Made by a program: the position numbers and the translations under genes. A DNA stretch of 64,000 nucleotides from Aliiglaciecola lipolytica E3 (GTDB lineage: Bacteria; Pseudomonadota; Gammaproteobacteria; Enterobacterales; Alteromonadaceae): contig NZ_BAEN01000014.1 in NCBI RefSeq assembly GCF_000314975.1, positions 62,001 through 126,000 of the forward strand, given 5' to 3'. Position 1 is the stretch's first letter; each line of letters starts with the position of its first letter. A model generated the notes under the pieces. The model ran no database searches. It saw only the letters and a list, made by a program, of their open reading frames with translations, and was not told where the DNA came from. Below are positions 25,647 to 33,849 of the stretch, piece by piece.

Positions 25647-26609
25647 CTATTCGGATGTGATCACTAGTATATACCCGAAGCCAGGCAGTAACAAGTCTCC
25701 TTGCTTTGCTAAGGTCCAAGTTTGGTAGCCTTCTGCACGCAGCCCTTCTTTAATACTTTCGGTAAACACCCCTAAACCACTTTTAACTAAGCGCAACTTG
25801 TACCCATTGTTAATTCGAGCCGATACTATCGCACCCTTAACATAACGACTAATTGAGACGTTAATATAAGGTTCAGTACTAAGACTCTGTTTATAACGAA
25901 TAGTTCGTCTTATTCGCACCTTCGCTTTATTCTTATCTATAGGTACTGAAAGTGAATACACATTGTCTTTGTTCTTGGTGAAAAGTGAGTCTTTATTGCT
26001 TTGATGAACATTTTCCAACTCCAGGTCTTCTATGGTGATAGCTTCACCCTCTAAAAAGGTGGAAAAATTTTGCAAAAACGTGCATTCATCTATTTTAGGA
26101 TTAATGACAATATTGGCATCAAATGTGTTCATAATTGTTATGAAACCGTCTTTACCAACATGGATATCGTATGAGTGGTCATAATCCTCAAAGTGATACT
26201 CTAACTCGTCATCAAAGAATGCTTCATTCAGTTTTTCTGCCGCCATGTCGTATATATCAGGCAACACATCTTTCAGTCTCGAACATGTAAGAACCGACCA
26301 ACGCTTAGGAACATCTACAATTTCGCTCAGCTTTTTAGGATCGTTGAAAACTTCAAAAACTTGCTGTTGAAAAATACTGGTAAATTGTGCGGATTTCATA
26401 ATACTTGCAAAAACACCCGCGCCTAGAATGGCACTAGAACCTTTTACCAGAAAATCGCTGATAATAATTGCACCATTGAATGAAAGCTGTCCAATTAAAA
26501 TACCAATAATAAGTGTTGCAAGTCCTCCCCAAAAAAGTACGGCAACAACACCTGTAGTCAGTGTAGATATAAAAGGTTTATGAGAATGTAATGGATTGGT
26601 ATTGCCCAT
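25647..26609 (-). CDS. Two-TM membrane protein of unknown function
   Basis: A 320-residue protein that I do not recognise. Two hydrophobic helices lie near the N-terminus (about residues 15-41 and 47-70) and are followed by a long soluble part of about 250 residues rich in charged beta-strand-like segments. That part includes an acidic stretch FFDDELEYHFEDYDHSYD, and basic strand-like segments KVRIRRTIRYKQS and SARINNGYKLRLVKSG. No catalytic motif is evident. The start ATG at 26609 follows an AGGGACGTTAT-like element. It is isolated between gnd and a gene-poor stretch, with its own terminator. The 2-TM plus soluble domain layout is shared by many stress and defence effectors, but nothing here shows such a role. 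Confidence 0.8.
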   Translation of the reverse strand: MGNTNPLHSHKPFISTLTTGVVAVLFWGGLATLIIGILIGQLSFNGAIIISDFLVKGSSAILGAGVFASIMKSAQFTSIFQQQVFEVFNDPKKLSEIVDVPKRWSVLTCSRLKDVLPDIYDMAAEKLNEAFFDDELEYHFEDYDHSYDIHVGKDGFITIMNTFDANIVINPKIDECTFLQNFSTFLEGEAITIEDLELENVHQSNKDSLFTKNKDNVYSLSVPIDKNKAKVRIRRTIRYKQSLSTEPYINVSISRYVKGAIVSARINNGYKLRLVKSGLGVFTESIKEGLRAEGYQTWTLAKQGDLLLPGFGYILVITSE

Positions 26610-26949
26610 AATAACGTCCCTGAATAAATTGTTTTGGGTGCAATTAATAATAACAACATCTGCTATTTACGCCACTTACTCGAAAAGGGATTAGACGTGA
26701 TGTAAATGTACTTTTGAAGTTTATTTATTTTTATAAGAGGAGGATGCGATATTTGGTATGAATTAAGCGGTAGATGGAGTGTTGTTTTATATTCTGAAGC
26801 GTAAACTACCTATGAATAGTTTTATTGTGTCGCATTTTAGTTTTAACTTTGTATTTCAATTAGACATCCAGTGTCAAATTGCCATGGGTTATAACGATGT
26901 GACAACTGAAACGCTTCTCCCCAATTTTCCAGATAATCTGGACCTTTTC

Positions 26950-26974
26950 GCCCCGCTTCCTGCGGGGCTTTTTT
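26950..26974 (+). terminator. Orphan intrinsic terminator (possible sRNA 3' end)
   Basis: GCCCCGC-TTCCT-GCGGGGC followed by TTTTTT: one of the strongest terminators in the window, yet no plus-strand gene lies upstream before gnd, which has its own terminator 1.5 kb away. It may end a small RNA starting within about 26700-26900, or be a remnant. No promoter could be fixed. Confidence 0.85.
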
Positions 26975-27109
26975 ATGTCTTATATTTTTTGCTTTGGCAA
27001 TATAGCAAAAATCCCGTCAAAGTTTATGTGTAAAAGAGCTAATAAATATTCGATTTTCAACATGGTTAAACAGTATAAATTCATTTAAAAAACAAATAGA
27101 TAGGTGTTT

Positions 27110-27121
27110 GCAAACGATTGT
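27110..27121. promoter_or_regulatory. PurR/LacI-type operator candidate
   Basis: GCAAACGATTGT matches the PurR core GCAAACGTTTGC at ten of twelve positions, with the CG centre intact. It lies about 300 bp upstream of the TonB receptor start. No regulator gene is adjacent. Confidence 0.3.
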
Positions 27122-27416
27122 TTTTTTGCGTTTTGTGGATATTTATGCGCTTTTAACGTTAAGTGGTTGATGAGTAACTTGCTATTTTTAAAGGATTTTT
27201 TTTAGCTAACAGTGTTGTAATTTTACCGAGACCCATCTATAACTAATACTGTGATCGCGCGACAAAAAATCTAAAATACAAAATAAATCGCTGATCTAGC
27301 ATGAGAAAATACGGTATCAGTGCACTGATAAGCACTTAGCCGTTTCGCATGTCAACGTCAAAAAGTTTTTGAATATATGACGGAAAATCCAAAAAATTAT
27401 TATATGGGAACAACAC

Positions 27417-29984
27417 ATGAAAAATAATTTATCTAAACTATCTTTGAGTATCAAAATGGGTTTAGCGGCATCTGCTGCGTTATCCATGACTTTCGCTATG
27501 CCAACCATGGCACAAGAAGCGGCAGTTGATAATGCTAATGTCGAAAAAATTGCGGTCGTAGGTAGTCGTGGTGCGCCGCGCTCTGTTGGTGATTCACCAG
27601 TACCAGTTGATATTATTGGTGGTGATGAGCTTTCTAAAAATGCCTCTACTGATATGCTGGATATGTTAGTAGCTGCAGTACCTTCATTTAACGTGCGTGC
27701 GCAACCTATTAGTGATGCAGCTTCGCTTATACGTCCGGTTAACTTGCGTGGCCTATCTTCTGACAGTACGTTAATTCTTTTAAATGGTAAGCGTCGTCAT
27801 CGTGCTTCTGTTATTGCATTCCAAGGCGGCGGTGTAAACGACGGTGCTCAAGGCCCTGATATTTCTGTAATACCTAGCGTTGCGTTAAAGCAAGTTGAAG
27901 TGCTACGTGATGGTGCTGCAGCGCAGTACGGTTCTGATGCGATAGCTGGGGTTATGAACTTTGTTTTGAAAGATGCCTCTGAAGGCGGCTCGATTTCTAT
28001 TCGCCAAGGCTCTTATTATGAAGGTGACGGTGATTCTACTGTTATCGACGGTAACATCGGTTTACCGTTTACCAGCGATGGTTTTGCTAACTTTAGCTTC
28101 CAGTTAAAAAATGCAGATGCAACTAGTCGCAGTGTGCAAAGACCTGATGCACAGGCTTTGTTTGACGCCGGTAATACTGAAATTAAAAATCCAGCGCAAA
28201 TCTGGGGTAATCCTGAAATAGAAGACGATATTACTTTATTTGGTAATATTGGCCTTGATCTAGGTGACGATAAAGAGTTCTATTTATTTGGTAACTATTC
28301 AGAACGTGATGTAACCGGTGGTTTCTATTATCGTAATCCTCACAATCGCGGTAACGTGTATTCTGTTGATGGCGGTGAAACCTTGTTAGTTGGTGCTGTT
28401 AATGGTGACCAAAGCAGTTGTGCTGTAGTTCCTGCAAATGTTCCCAATGTGTTGGATACCCAAGAATATATGGACATGGTTGCAGATCCCAATTGTTTCT
28501 CTATGAATATGGTACCGGGTTTTGCGGGCGGTTATACACCACAGTTTGGCGGAAATATTACAGATACGTCTTTAACTATGGGAACAAAAGGCGAGATTAA
28601 GTCTGGTTTCTTAGCTGATTGGTTTTTTGACTTAAGTGGCTCTGTTGGTCGCAGTGAATCACGCTTTAACTTAAAAAATACCCTAAACCCATCTTTAGGT
28701 TTAGATACACCCACTGAATTTGAAACGGGTGCGTATATTCAGCTTGAAAAAACCTTTAACTTTGATTTAGTTAAAGAAATTGAAGTAGGTGGTGCACCTC
28801 TTAATTTAGCAACAGGTCTGGAATGGCGTGAAGAGAGCTTTGAAATTGTTGCGGGCGAGCAGTCTTCTTGGGAAGCGGGTCCTTATGCAGATCAGGGCTT
28901 CAACATTGGTTCTCACGGATTTAAAGGGTTTGGTCCTGAATCTGCTGGTGTGAATACCCGTCGAAACATGGGCGCTTATGTAGATATTGAAAGCTACGTA
29001 ACCGAAGATTTCTTGTTAGGTGCAGCACTTAGATATGAAGACTTCTCTTCATTTGGTGACACATTAGACTACAAATTGACTGCTCAGTATGTTGTAAATG
29101 ATACTTTGTCATTGCGTGGTTCACACAGTACAGGCTTTAGAGCACCAACTGTTGGGCAAGCAAATGTGGTAAATACGCAAACTTCAATTGTAAACGGTGA
29201 TTTAATTCAGACCTTTATCGCGCCGCCGACTGATCCATTATCGTCGTTTTATGGTGGTAAAGAGCTAACTCCTGAAGAATCTACCAGTTTTGCATTTGGT
29301 GCTGTAGTTGAAACCGGAGATGTATTCTTTACGATTGATTACTACAATATCGAAGTTACTGATCGTATAGCACAATCAAGTCAAATTACTGTGGAAGCTG
29401 AAGATTACGCTGAACTTAGAAGTTTAGGGGTGCAAAATCCTGAACTTATTTCAGCCGTGACTTATTATGCTAACGATTTCGATACGACAACTCAGGGTCT
29501 AGATATCGTCGCTAATTATTCGCTTAATTTGTTTGAAGGCGATACGACTTTAAGCCTAGCGTATAATTGGAATGAAACTTCAGTTGATTCTTTTAATCCT
29601 GAAACCACAGACGAAGGTAAAGTACGTCGTTTAGAAAGAGGGATGCCGGATCATCGTGCAACCTTCACATTCTCGCAAAGTTGGGATGATGTGAGCATGT
29701 TCGTTCGTGCAAACTACTTTGGTGAGTACTATGCAACTCACGCAGATGATACGTCTGAGTGGGGTTCTGAGATTGCTGATTCAGCGGTGACAATCGATGT
29801 TGAAGTTAGCTATTACATCAATGATTCATTCACCATCTCTGCAGGTGCCAATAACTTGTTTGACCAAGAAGCTCAGAAGTTGAAAGATGGAACGCTTGGT
29901 GAGCTAGGCGCTGTATATTATGAAAGTGGTCCTTTCGATTACAACGGTGGCTACTATTATCTGCAAGGTAAATATAGCTTCTAA
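27417..29984 (+). CDS. TonB-dependent receptor (second)
   Basis: An 855-residue outer-membrane receptor. The signal peptide covers about 32 residues (FAMPTMAQE), then a TonB-box-like VEKIAVVGSRG, a plug domain (SPVPVDIIGGDELSK, INLRGL-like VNLRGLSSDSTLILLNGKRRHR, VEVLRDGAAAQYGSDAIAGVMNFVLK) and a beta-barrel with LRGSHSTGFRAPTVGQ and a C-terminal YYYLQGKYSF ending in an aromatic residue. The short plug resembles the common iron/vitamin/organic-ligand receptors more than the sugar-locus receptor at 5193. Substrate is unknown; no transporter or enzyme partner is adjacent. The PurR-like site upstream hints at, but does not show, nucleoside-linked control. Confidence 0.93.
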   Translation: MKNNLSKLSLSIKMGLAASAALSMTFAMPTMAQEAAVDNANVEKIAVVGSRGAPRSVGDSPVPVDIIGGDELSKNASTDMLDMLVAAVPSFNVRAQPISDAASLIRPVNLRGLSSDSTLILLNGKRRHRASVIAFQGGGVNDGAQGPDISVIPSVALKQVEVLRDGAAAQYGSDAIAGVMNFVLKDASEGGSISIRQGSYYEGDGDSTVIDGNIGLPFTSDGFANFSFQLKNADATSRSVQRPDAQALFDAGNTEIKNPAQIWGNPEIEDDITLFGNIGLDLGDDKEFYLFGNYSERDVTGGFYYRNPHNRGNVYSVDGGETLLVGAVNGDQSSCAVVPANVPNVLDTQEYMDMVADPNCFSMNMVPGFAGGYTPQFGGNITDTSLTMGTKGEIKSGFLADWFFDLSGSVGRSESRFNLKNTLNPSLGLDTPTEFETGAYIQLEKTFNFDLVKEIEVGGAPLNLATGLEWREESFEIVAGEQSSWEAGPYADQGFNIGSHGFKGFGPESAGVNTRRNMGAYVDIESYVTEDFLLGAALRYEDFSSFGDTLDYKLTAQYVVNDTLSLRGSHSTGFRAPTVGQANVVNTQTSIVNGDLIQTFIAPPTDPLSSFYGGKELTPEESTSFAFGAVVETGDVFFTIDYYNIEVTDRIAQSSQITVEAEDYAELRSLGVQNPELISAVTYYANDFDTTTQGLDIVANYSLNLFEGDTTLSLAYNWNETSVDSFNPETTDEGKVRRLERGMPDHRATFTFSQSWDDVSMFVRANYFGEYYATHADDTSEWGSEIADSAVTIDVEVSYYINDSFTISAGANNLFDQEAQKLKDGTLGELGAVYYESGPFDYNGGYYYLQGKYSF

Positions 29985-30021
29985 ACTTAGATTATTATTG
30001 AATTAATCGAGTGAAAAGTTC

Positions 30022-30049
30022 AAAGGCCTCCAACTGGAGGCCTTTTTTT
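30022..30049 (+). terminator. Intrinsic terminator of the second TonB receptor
   Basis: AAAGGCCTCC-AACT-GGAGGCCTTT with a following TTTT; 10-bp stem 37 bp after the stop. It lies just before the convergent dgkA end and may serve both strands. Confidence 0.92.
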
Positions 30050-30064
30050 ATGCGCGCTATTAAT

Positions 30065-30502
30065 TTAAAAAATTTGATGCAAAGTTACATACCGCCAAAT
30101 GGCTTCTACCCAAATTACGGTTAGTATCGTCAACGAAATAAATACCGCTGAAGAACCCATGTCTTTCGCACGTCCAATTAAGGCGTTATTTTCAAGTGTG
30201 ACGGCATCGGCAAGGGCTTCGATTGCAGAGTTGATGATTTCCGCAAATAATACAAACAGTAGGCTAATAATTAATACTACTAAATGTTGTATTGATGAAG
30301 ATAAAACAAACGCAAATGGCAACATTACACAGGCCATTATCAATTCTTGTCTAAACGCAGATTCATGTCGCCAAGCGAATATGAATCCACGAATAGAACA
30401 CTGCATTGCTTTTAGAATCCGCAATACACCTTTTCCATTCGGCTTATTCACAAGTACATGGGGTGATTCTAATTTCGCTGTTTGCGGAATCTTGTTTTTC
30501 AT
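30065..30502 (-). CDS. dgkA: Diacylglycerol kinase
   Basis: A 145-residue inner-membrane enzyme that phosphorylates diacylglycerol to phosphatidate, recycling lipid from membrane-derived glucan or lipid A modification. Family motifs are HESAFRQE (residues about 46-53), the catalytic and metal-binding EIINSAIEALADAV (about 87-100), and RAKDMGSSAVF (about 110-120), with three membrane helices (about 54-72, 73-95, 118-138). E. coli DgkA is 122 residues; the extra length is a polar N-terminal extension of about 25 residues containing NKPNGKGVLRILKA. Confidence 0.93.
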   Translation of the reverse strand: MKNKIPQTAKLESPHVLVNKPNGKGVLRILKAMQCSIRGFIFAWRHESAFRQELIMACVMLPFAFVLSSSIQHLVVLIISLLFVLFAEIINSAIEALADAVTLENNALIGRAKDMGSSAVFISLTILTVIWVEAIWRYVTLHQIF

Positions 30503-30565
30503 CTTAAATCATAACTTCTTGTTTAATTAAGTTCGGTTTTAGCAGTGTGTTAAAAGCATTAGTGT

Positions 30566-31219
30566 TTATACAGGATAACGTTTTTGTAATCCGTCATACA
30601 CGCAATCACTATAGTTCGTTAGGGAGATATCCAGCTCATTTAGAATTTCTACTAAGTGCTCATTGTCTTCACGGTTATTCCAAATTTTATGGTAGTTACC
30701 TTCTTTGTAACCGTTATCCTGCCTGAAAAAATTAAGCACGTTTTTTCCAACATATTGGCGATACAGTTCCTGGGAATCCATTTCAGCTTGTTCTAACACT
30801 TTGATAAATAAAGGCACTGAAAATCGCTTTGCAGCACATAATCCGGCCATCAATTCTAAATTTTCTAAAATGTCTTGGTTATTAAACGCATATTCTTTGC
30901 CATCGAACGTAACTGACTGGACACCATTATTCAATTCACTTGCAATGGTGTTGGCTGAGGACTCTATGTTGCCATCAAAGTCGATAATGATAGCGGAAAG
31001 AGCAAAGTGCCATATATCCACTAATTCCATTTGCAACTGTGGAAGGTCTTTTTGTTGCGCTTTCCACCATTTCCAACCATGATGTTCAATTCCTTCTACC
31101 GCTTCAATCATTGCCGCTCTAAGGTACTGATAACCGGCAGTTAACCACTGCGCATTAACCTTTTGATTCATTTTGGCTTGAAGGTTAAGCATGGTATTAA
31201 GTTGAGTAGAAGTAAGCAT
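30566..31219 (-). CDS. Dimeric all-alpha dUTP diphosphatase
   Basis: A 217-residue MazG-related dUTPase that converts dUTP to dUMP, limiting uracil in DNA. The metal-binding motifs are EAVEGIEHHGWKWWK (residues about 39-53) and ELVDIWHFALS (about 65-75), and the late FRQDNGYKEGNYHKIW is diagnostic of the dimeric trypanosome/Campylobacter-type enzyme. This is unrelated in fold to the trimeric Dut. It follows an AAGGACT-type element and is oriented the same way as dgkA, 63 bp apart, so co-transcription is possible. Confidence 0.88.
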   Translation of the reverse strand: MLTSTQLNTMLNLQAKMNQKVNAQWLTAGYQYLRAAMIEAVEGIEHHGWKWWKAQQKDLPQLQMELVDIWHFALSAIIIDFDGNIESSANTIASELNNGVQSVTFDGKEYAFNNQDILENLELMAGLCAAKRFSVPLFIKVLEQAEMDSQELYRQYVGKNVLNFFRQDNGYKEGNYHKIWNNREDNEHLVEILNELDISLTNYSDCVYDGLQKRYPV

Positions 31220-31401
31220 AGTAGTCCTTGTCTAAAATAAGCGAGTGCATAGTGTACTTGTTTTGTGATAATCGGCATAGCCTGAAACAGACTAATCTTA
31301 ATTACAATATTAACCTGAGAGAGTTTGAAATTTCCTTTCGTCAAATTTTGTCGGAAAAGATATTTGTCAGAAATAAAACCAAAAAAATTTAGGAGACAGA
31401 T

Positions 31402-33789
31402 GTGAAAAAATACGTAGTTATTTGCTTAATGTTGTTTTCAACATTTGCGTTTTCCCAGAGTAAATCGATAACCGAATTTACAACTGGAATGCAAGCTAAG
31501 CAGGGGTTTTATACCGTTTATTATCAACAAGATAGTGGGAAGTTATTTTTACAGATAAACGATTTTGGTCAACAGGTTTTGTTCCAGAGCAGTTTACCCC
31601 AAGGGATTGGCTCTAACGATATTGGCTTAGATCGTGGACAATTGGGTGACACACGTTTAGTGGTTTTTGAACGCTTCGGCGACAAAGTATTGCTTAAACA
31701 ATTAAATACACAGTTTCGTTCTACTTCTGACAATGCAGCAGAAGCGGCAAGCATCGATGAAGCATTTGCTGACTCTGTGATTGCTGGATTTAGCATAGTC
31801 GCACAACAAGATGGTGCTGTTTTAGTCGACTATACAGATTTTTTGTTATCAGATATTCATGGCATCTCAGCACGGCTTGAGCGCACTAAACAGGGGAGTT
31901 TTAAGGTCGATACAAAACGCAGTGGTGTTTATATGCCGCGGACAAAGGCATTCGTAGATAACACTGAAATGGAAGCACTGGTTACTTTTGGTGGCTCTAA
32001 ACCCGGTGAATACGTACAACAAGTCACACCTTCACCAGATAGCATTAGCGTGCATTTGCATCATTCTTTCATCCGACTTCCAGATGATAATTATAAGCCT
32101 CGCGCATTTAGTCCAAACTCGGGTTTTTGGAAGATGACCTATCAAGATTATTCAGTGCCAATTGAACAATCGATGGAACAAAGAATCATTCCTCGACATA
32201 GGTTGGAAAAGAAAAATCCAAACGCGGCAATCAGTGAAGCGGTTGAACCTATCATTTACTATTTAGATCCTGGTGTGCCTGAGCCAATCAAAAGTGCGTT
32301 GTATGATGGAGCTATGTGGTGGAATCAAGCCTTCACTAAAATAGGTTACAAAGATGCATTTCAGGTGAAAATGTTACCTGAAGGTGCTGATCCGATGGAC
32401 GTAAGATACAACGTAATCAATTGGGTACATCGTGCTACACGCGGTTGGTCGTATGGTATGTCAGTACGTGACCCTAGAACCGGAGAAATTATAAAAGGTC
32501 AGGTCACCTTAGGCTCGTTGCGAGTTCGTCAAGATTATTTAATTGCGCTAGGGTTAACCAGTCCATTTAAAGATGGGCAAAGCAGCACAGAAGCACAAAA
32601 AGAAATGGCGTTAGCGCGTATTCGACAGTTATCTGCCCATGAAGTTGGTCATACATTAGGTATATCCCATAACTTCGCGGCTAGTGCTTATGGTCGTGAA
32701 TCCGTTATGGATTACCCTCATCCTACCATTACCGTAAAAGATGCGAAGGTAGACATTTCAGATGCGTATGCTGTAGGAATGGGTGCATGGGATGAGCACG
32801 TTGTCGCGTACGGCTATCAGGATTTACCTGACGATGTAAACGAAGCCGATTATCTGGAGCAAACAATTCAAAAAGCACTCACATCAGGATTAACCTATAT
32901 CAGTGATCGAGATGCGCGTCCAAGTCATGCTATTAGCCCAATAGGCCATCTTTGGGACAATGGTGAAGATCCTGTAGTAGAATTAAACAACTTAATCGAA
33001 GTGCGCAAAACGGCCTTAGATCAATTTGGTATTAATACTTTGCCTGAAGGTGAAACGCTTGCTTCATTGCAAGAAACGCTAGTGCCAATTTACTATCTCC
33101 ATCGTTTCCAGTTAGATGCAGTAGCTAAGCTTATTGGTGGGCTACATTATAGTTACGAAAGCAAAGGCGATTTTTCCAAACCTAAAGGTGTTTCCTATGT
33201 TGAACAAGATCAACAAATGGATGCATTAAATGCCATGATCTCTACACTTTCTCCACAGTTTTTGCATATTCCCGAAAACATTACGGCTTTGATTACGCCA
33301 AAAAGTTATGGTGAAGCGAATACAAGAGAAAGCTTTAAAGGTCGCAACGGCTTAGGCTTTGATCCTGTTAGCGCGGCAGAAGCGGGAGCAGGGTATACTC
33401 TAAGTTTATTGTTAAATCCAGAAAGGCTAAATCGTTTGATAAGTCGGCCTATCAACAGTCGCGATCAGTTGACCATTGCTGTTTTGTTGGAACATTTATT
33501 TGATGAAACAATTCAGAAAAAATCGAGCAAATTTGCTGCAGATGTTAAACAACGCGTTGATTACGTCGTACTAAATAGTGTTATTCAAGCTATGCAAGCC
33601 AAAGAATTAGCACCAGAAGCCCAAGGCGCATTATTAGCTGGCCTAATGGATTTACATACGTGGCTGAATAAAAACTCACGCTATGGCCAAAATAAAGTGA
33701 TGGCCAAACAGTTGGATTGGTTTATGGCGACCGGTGAATGGAAAGGGAATTTCGAAGTGAAATCTCTGCCTCCAGGATCGCCAATATAA
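31402..33789 (+). CDS. Secreted zinc-dependent metalloprotease (met-zincin, DUF5117/DUF4953 type)
   Basis: A 795-residue exported protein with a short signal peptide (MKKYVVICLMLFSTFAFS-QS). The zinc site is HEVGHTLGISH (HExxHxxGxxH) near residue 416, with the Met-turn in SVMDYPHP shortly after, as in metzincins. The N-terminal half holds the DUF5117-like region (SSLPQGIGSNDIGLDRGQLGDTRLVVFER) and the substrate-side NVINWVHRATRGWSYGMSVRDPRTGEI. GTG at 31402 is the start: AGGAGA precedes it and the nearby ATG at 31400 is out of frame and meets TGA at once. It stands alone and probably degrades proteins in the periplasm or outside the cell. Confidence 0.9.
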   Translation: MKKYVVICLMLFSTFAFSQSKSITEFTTGMQAKQGFYTVYYQQDSGKLFLQINDFGQQVLFQSSLPQGIGSNDIGLDRGQLGDTRLVVFERFGDKVLLKQLNTQFRSTSDNAAEAASIDEAFADSVIAGFSIVAQQDGAVLVDYTDFLLSDIHGISARLERTKQGSFKVDTKRSGVYMPRTKAFVDNTEMEALVTFGGSKPGEYVQQVTPSPDSISVHLHHSFIRLPDDNYKPRAFSPNSGFWKMTYQDYSVPIEQSMEQRIIPRHRLEKKNPNAAISEAVEPIIYYLDPGVPEPIKSALYDGAMWWNQAFTKIGYKDAFQVKMLPEGADPMDVRYNVINWVHRATRGWSYGMSVRDPRTGEIIKGQVTLGSLRVRQDYLIALGLTSPFKDGQSSTEAQKEMALARIRQLSAHEVGHTLGISHNFAASAYGRESVMDYPHPTITVKDAKVDISDAYAVGMGAWDEHVVAYGYQDLPDDVNEADYLEQTIQKALTSGLTYISDRDARPSHAISPIGHLWDNGEDPVVELNNLIEVRKTALDQFGINTLPEGETLASLQETLVPIYYLHRFQLDAVAKLIGGLHYSYESKGDFSKPKGVSYVEQDQQMDALNAMISTLSPQFLHIPENITALITPKSYGEANTRESFKGRNGLGFDPVSAAEAGAGYTLSLLLNPERLNRLISRPINSRDQLTIAVLLEHLFDETIQKKSSKFAADVKQRVDYVVLNSVIQAMQAKELAPEAQGALLAGLMDLHTWLNKNSRYGQNKVMAKQLDWFMATGEWKGNFEVKSLPPGSPI

Positions 33790-33812
33790 AACTTAGATTT
33801 AAGGTGAAAAGA

Positions 33813-33840
33813 CATCGGCTTTTCTAATGAAAAGTCGATG
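33813..33840. terminator. Stem-loop between convergent genes
   Basis: CATCGGCTTTTC-TAAT-GAAAAGTCGATG, a 12-bp stem with one G-U pair, placed between the metalloprotease stop and the convergent GGDEF/EAL gene. No long T-tract; a bidirectional terminator is likely. Confidence 0.55.
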
Positions 33841-33849
33841 CGCTTTAAT

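Larger units (their letters stand above)
26610..27416. other. Gene-poor 800-bp stretch
   Basis: No convincing gene is seen. The 84-codon frame at 26779-27033 reads straight through a perfect terminator hairpin and has no usable ribosome binding site, so it is not called. The stretch holds an isolated intrinsic terminator (26950-26974), a PurR-like site (27110-27121) and the promoter of the next TonB receptor. Confidence 0.6.

Noticed and set aside
26779-27033. 84-codon plus-strand frame in the gene-poor stretch
   Set aside because: It reads through a perfect GC-rich terminator hairpin, lacks a usable ribosome binding site and its product looks random; treated as non-coding.
30099-30530. 143-codon plus-strand frame opposite dgkA
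   Set aside because: The minus strand encodes an unmistakable DgkA; the opposite frame is a shadow.
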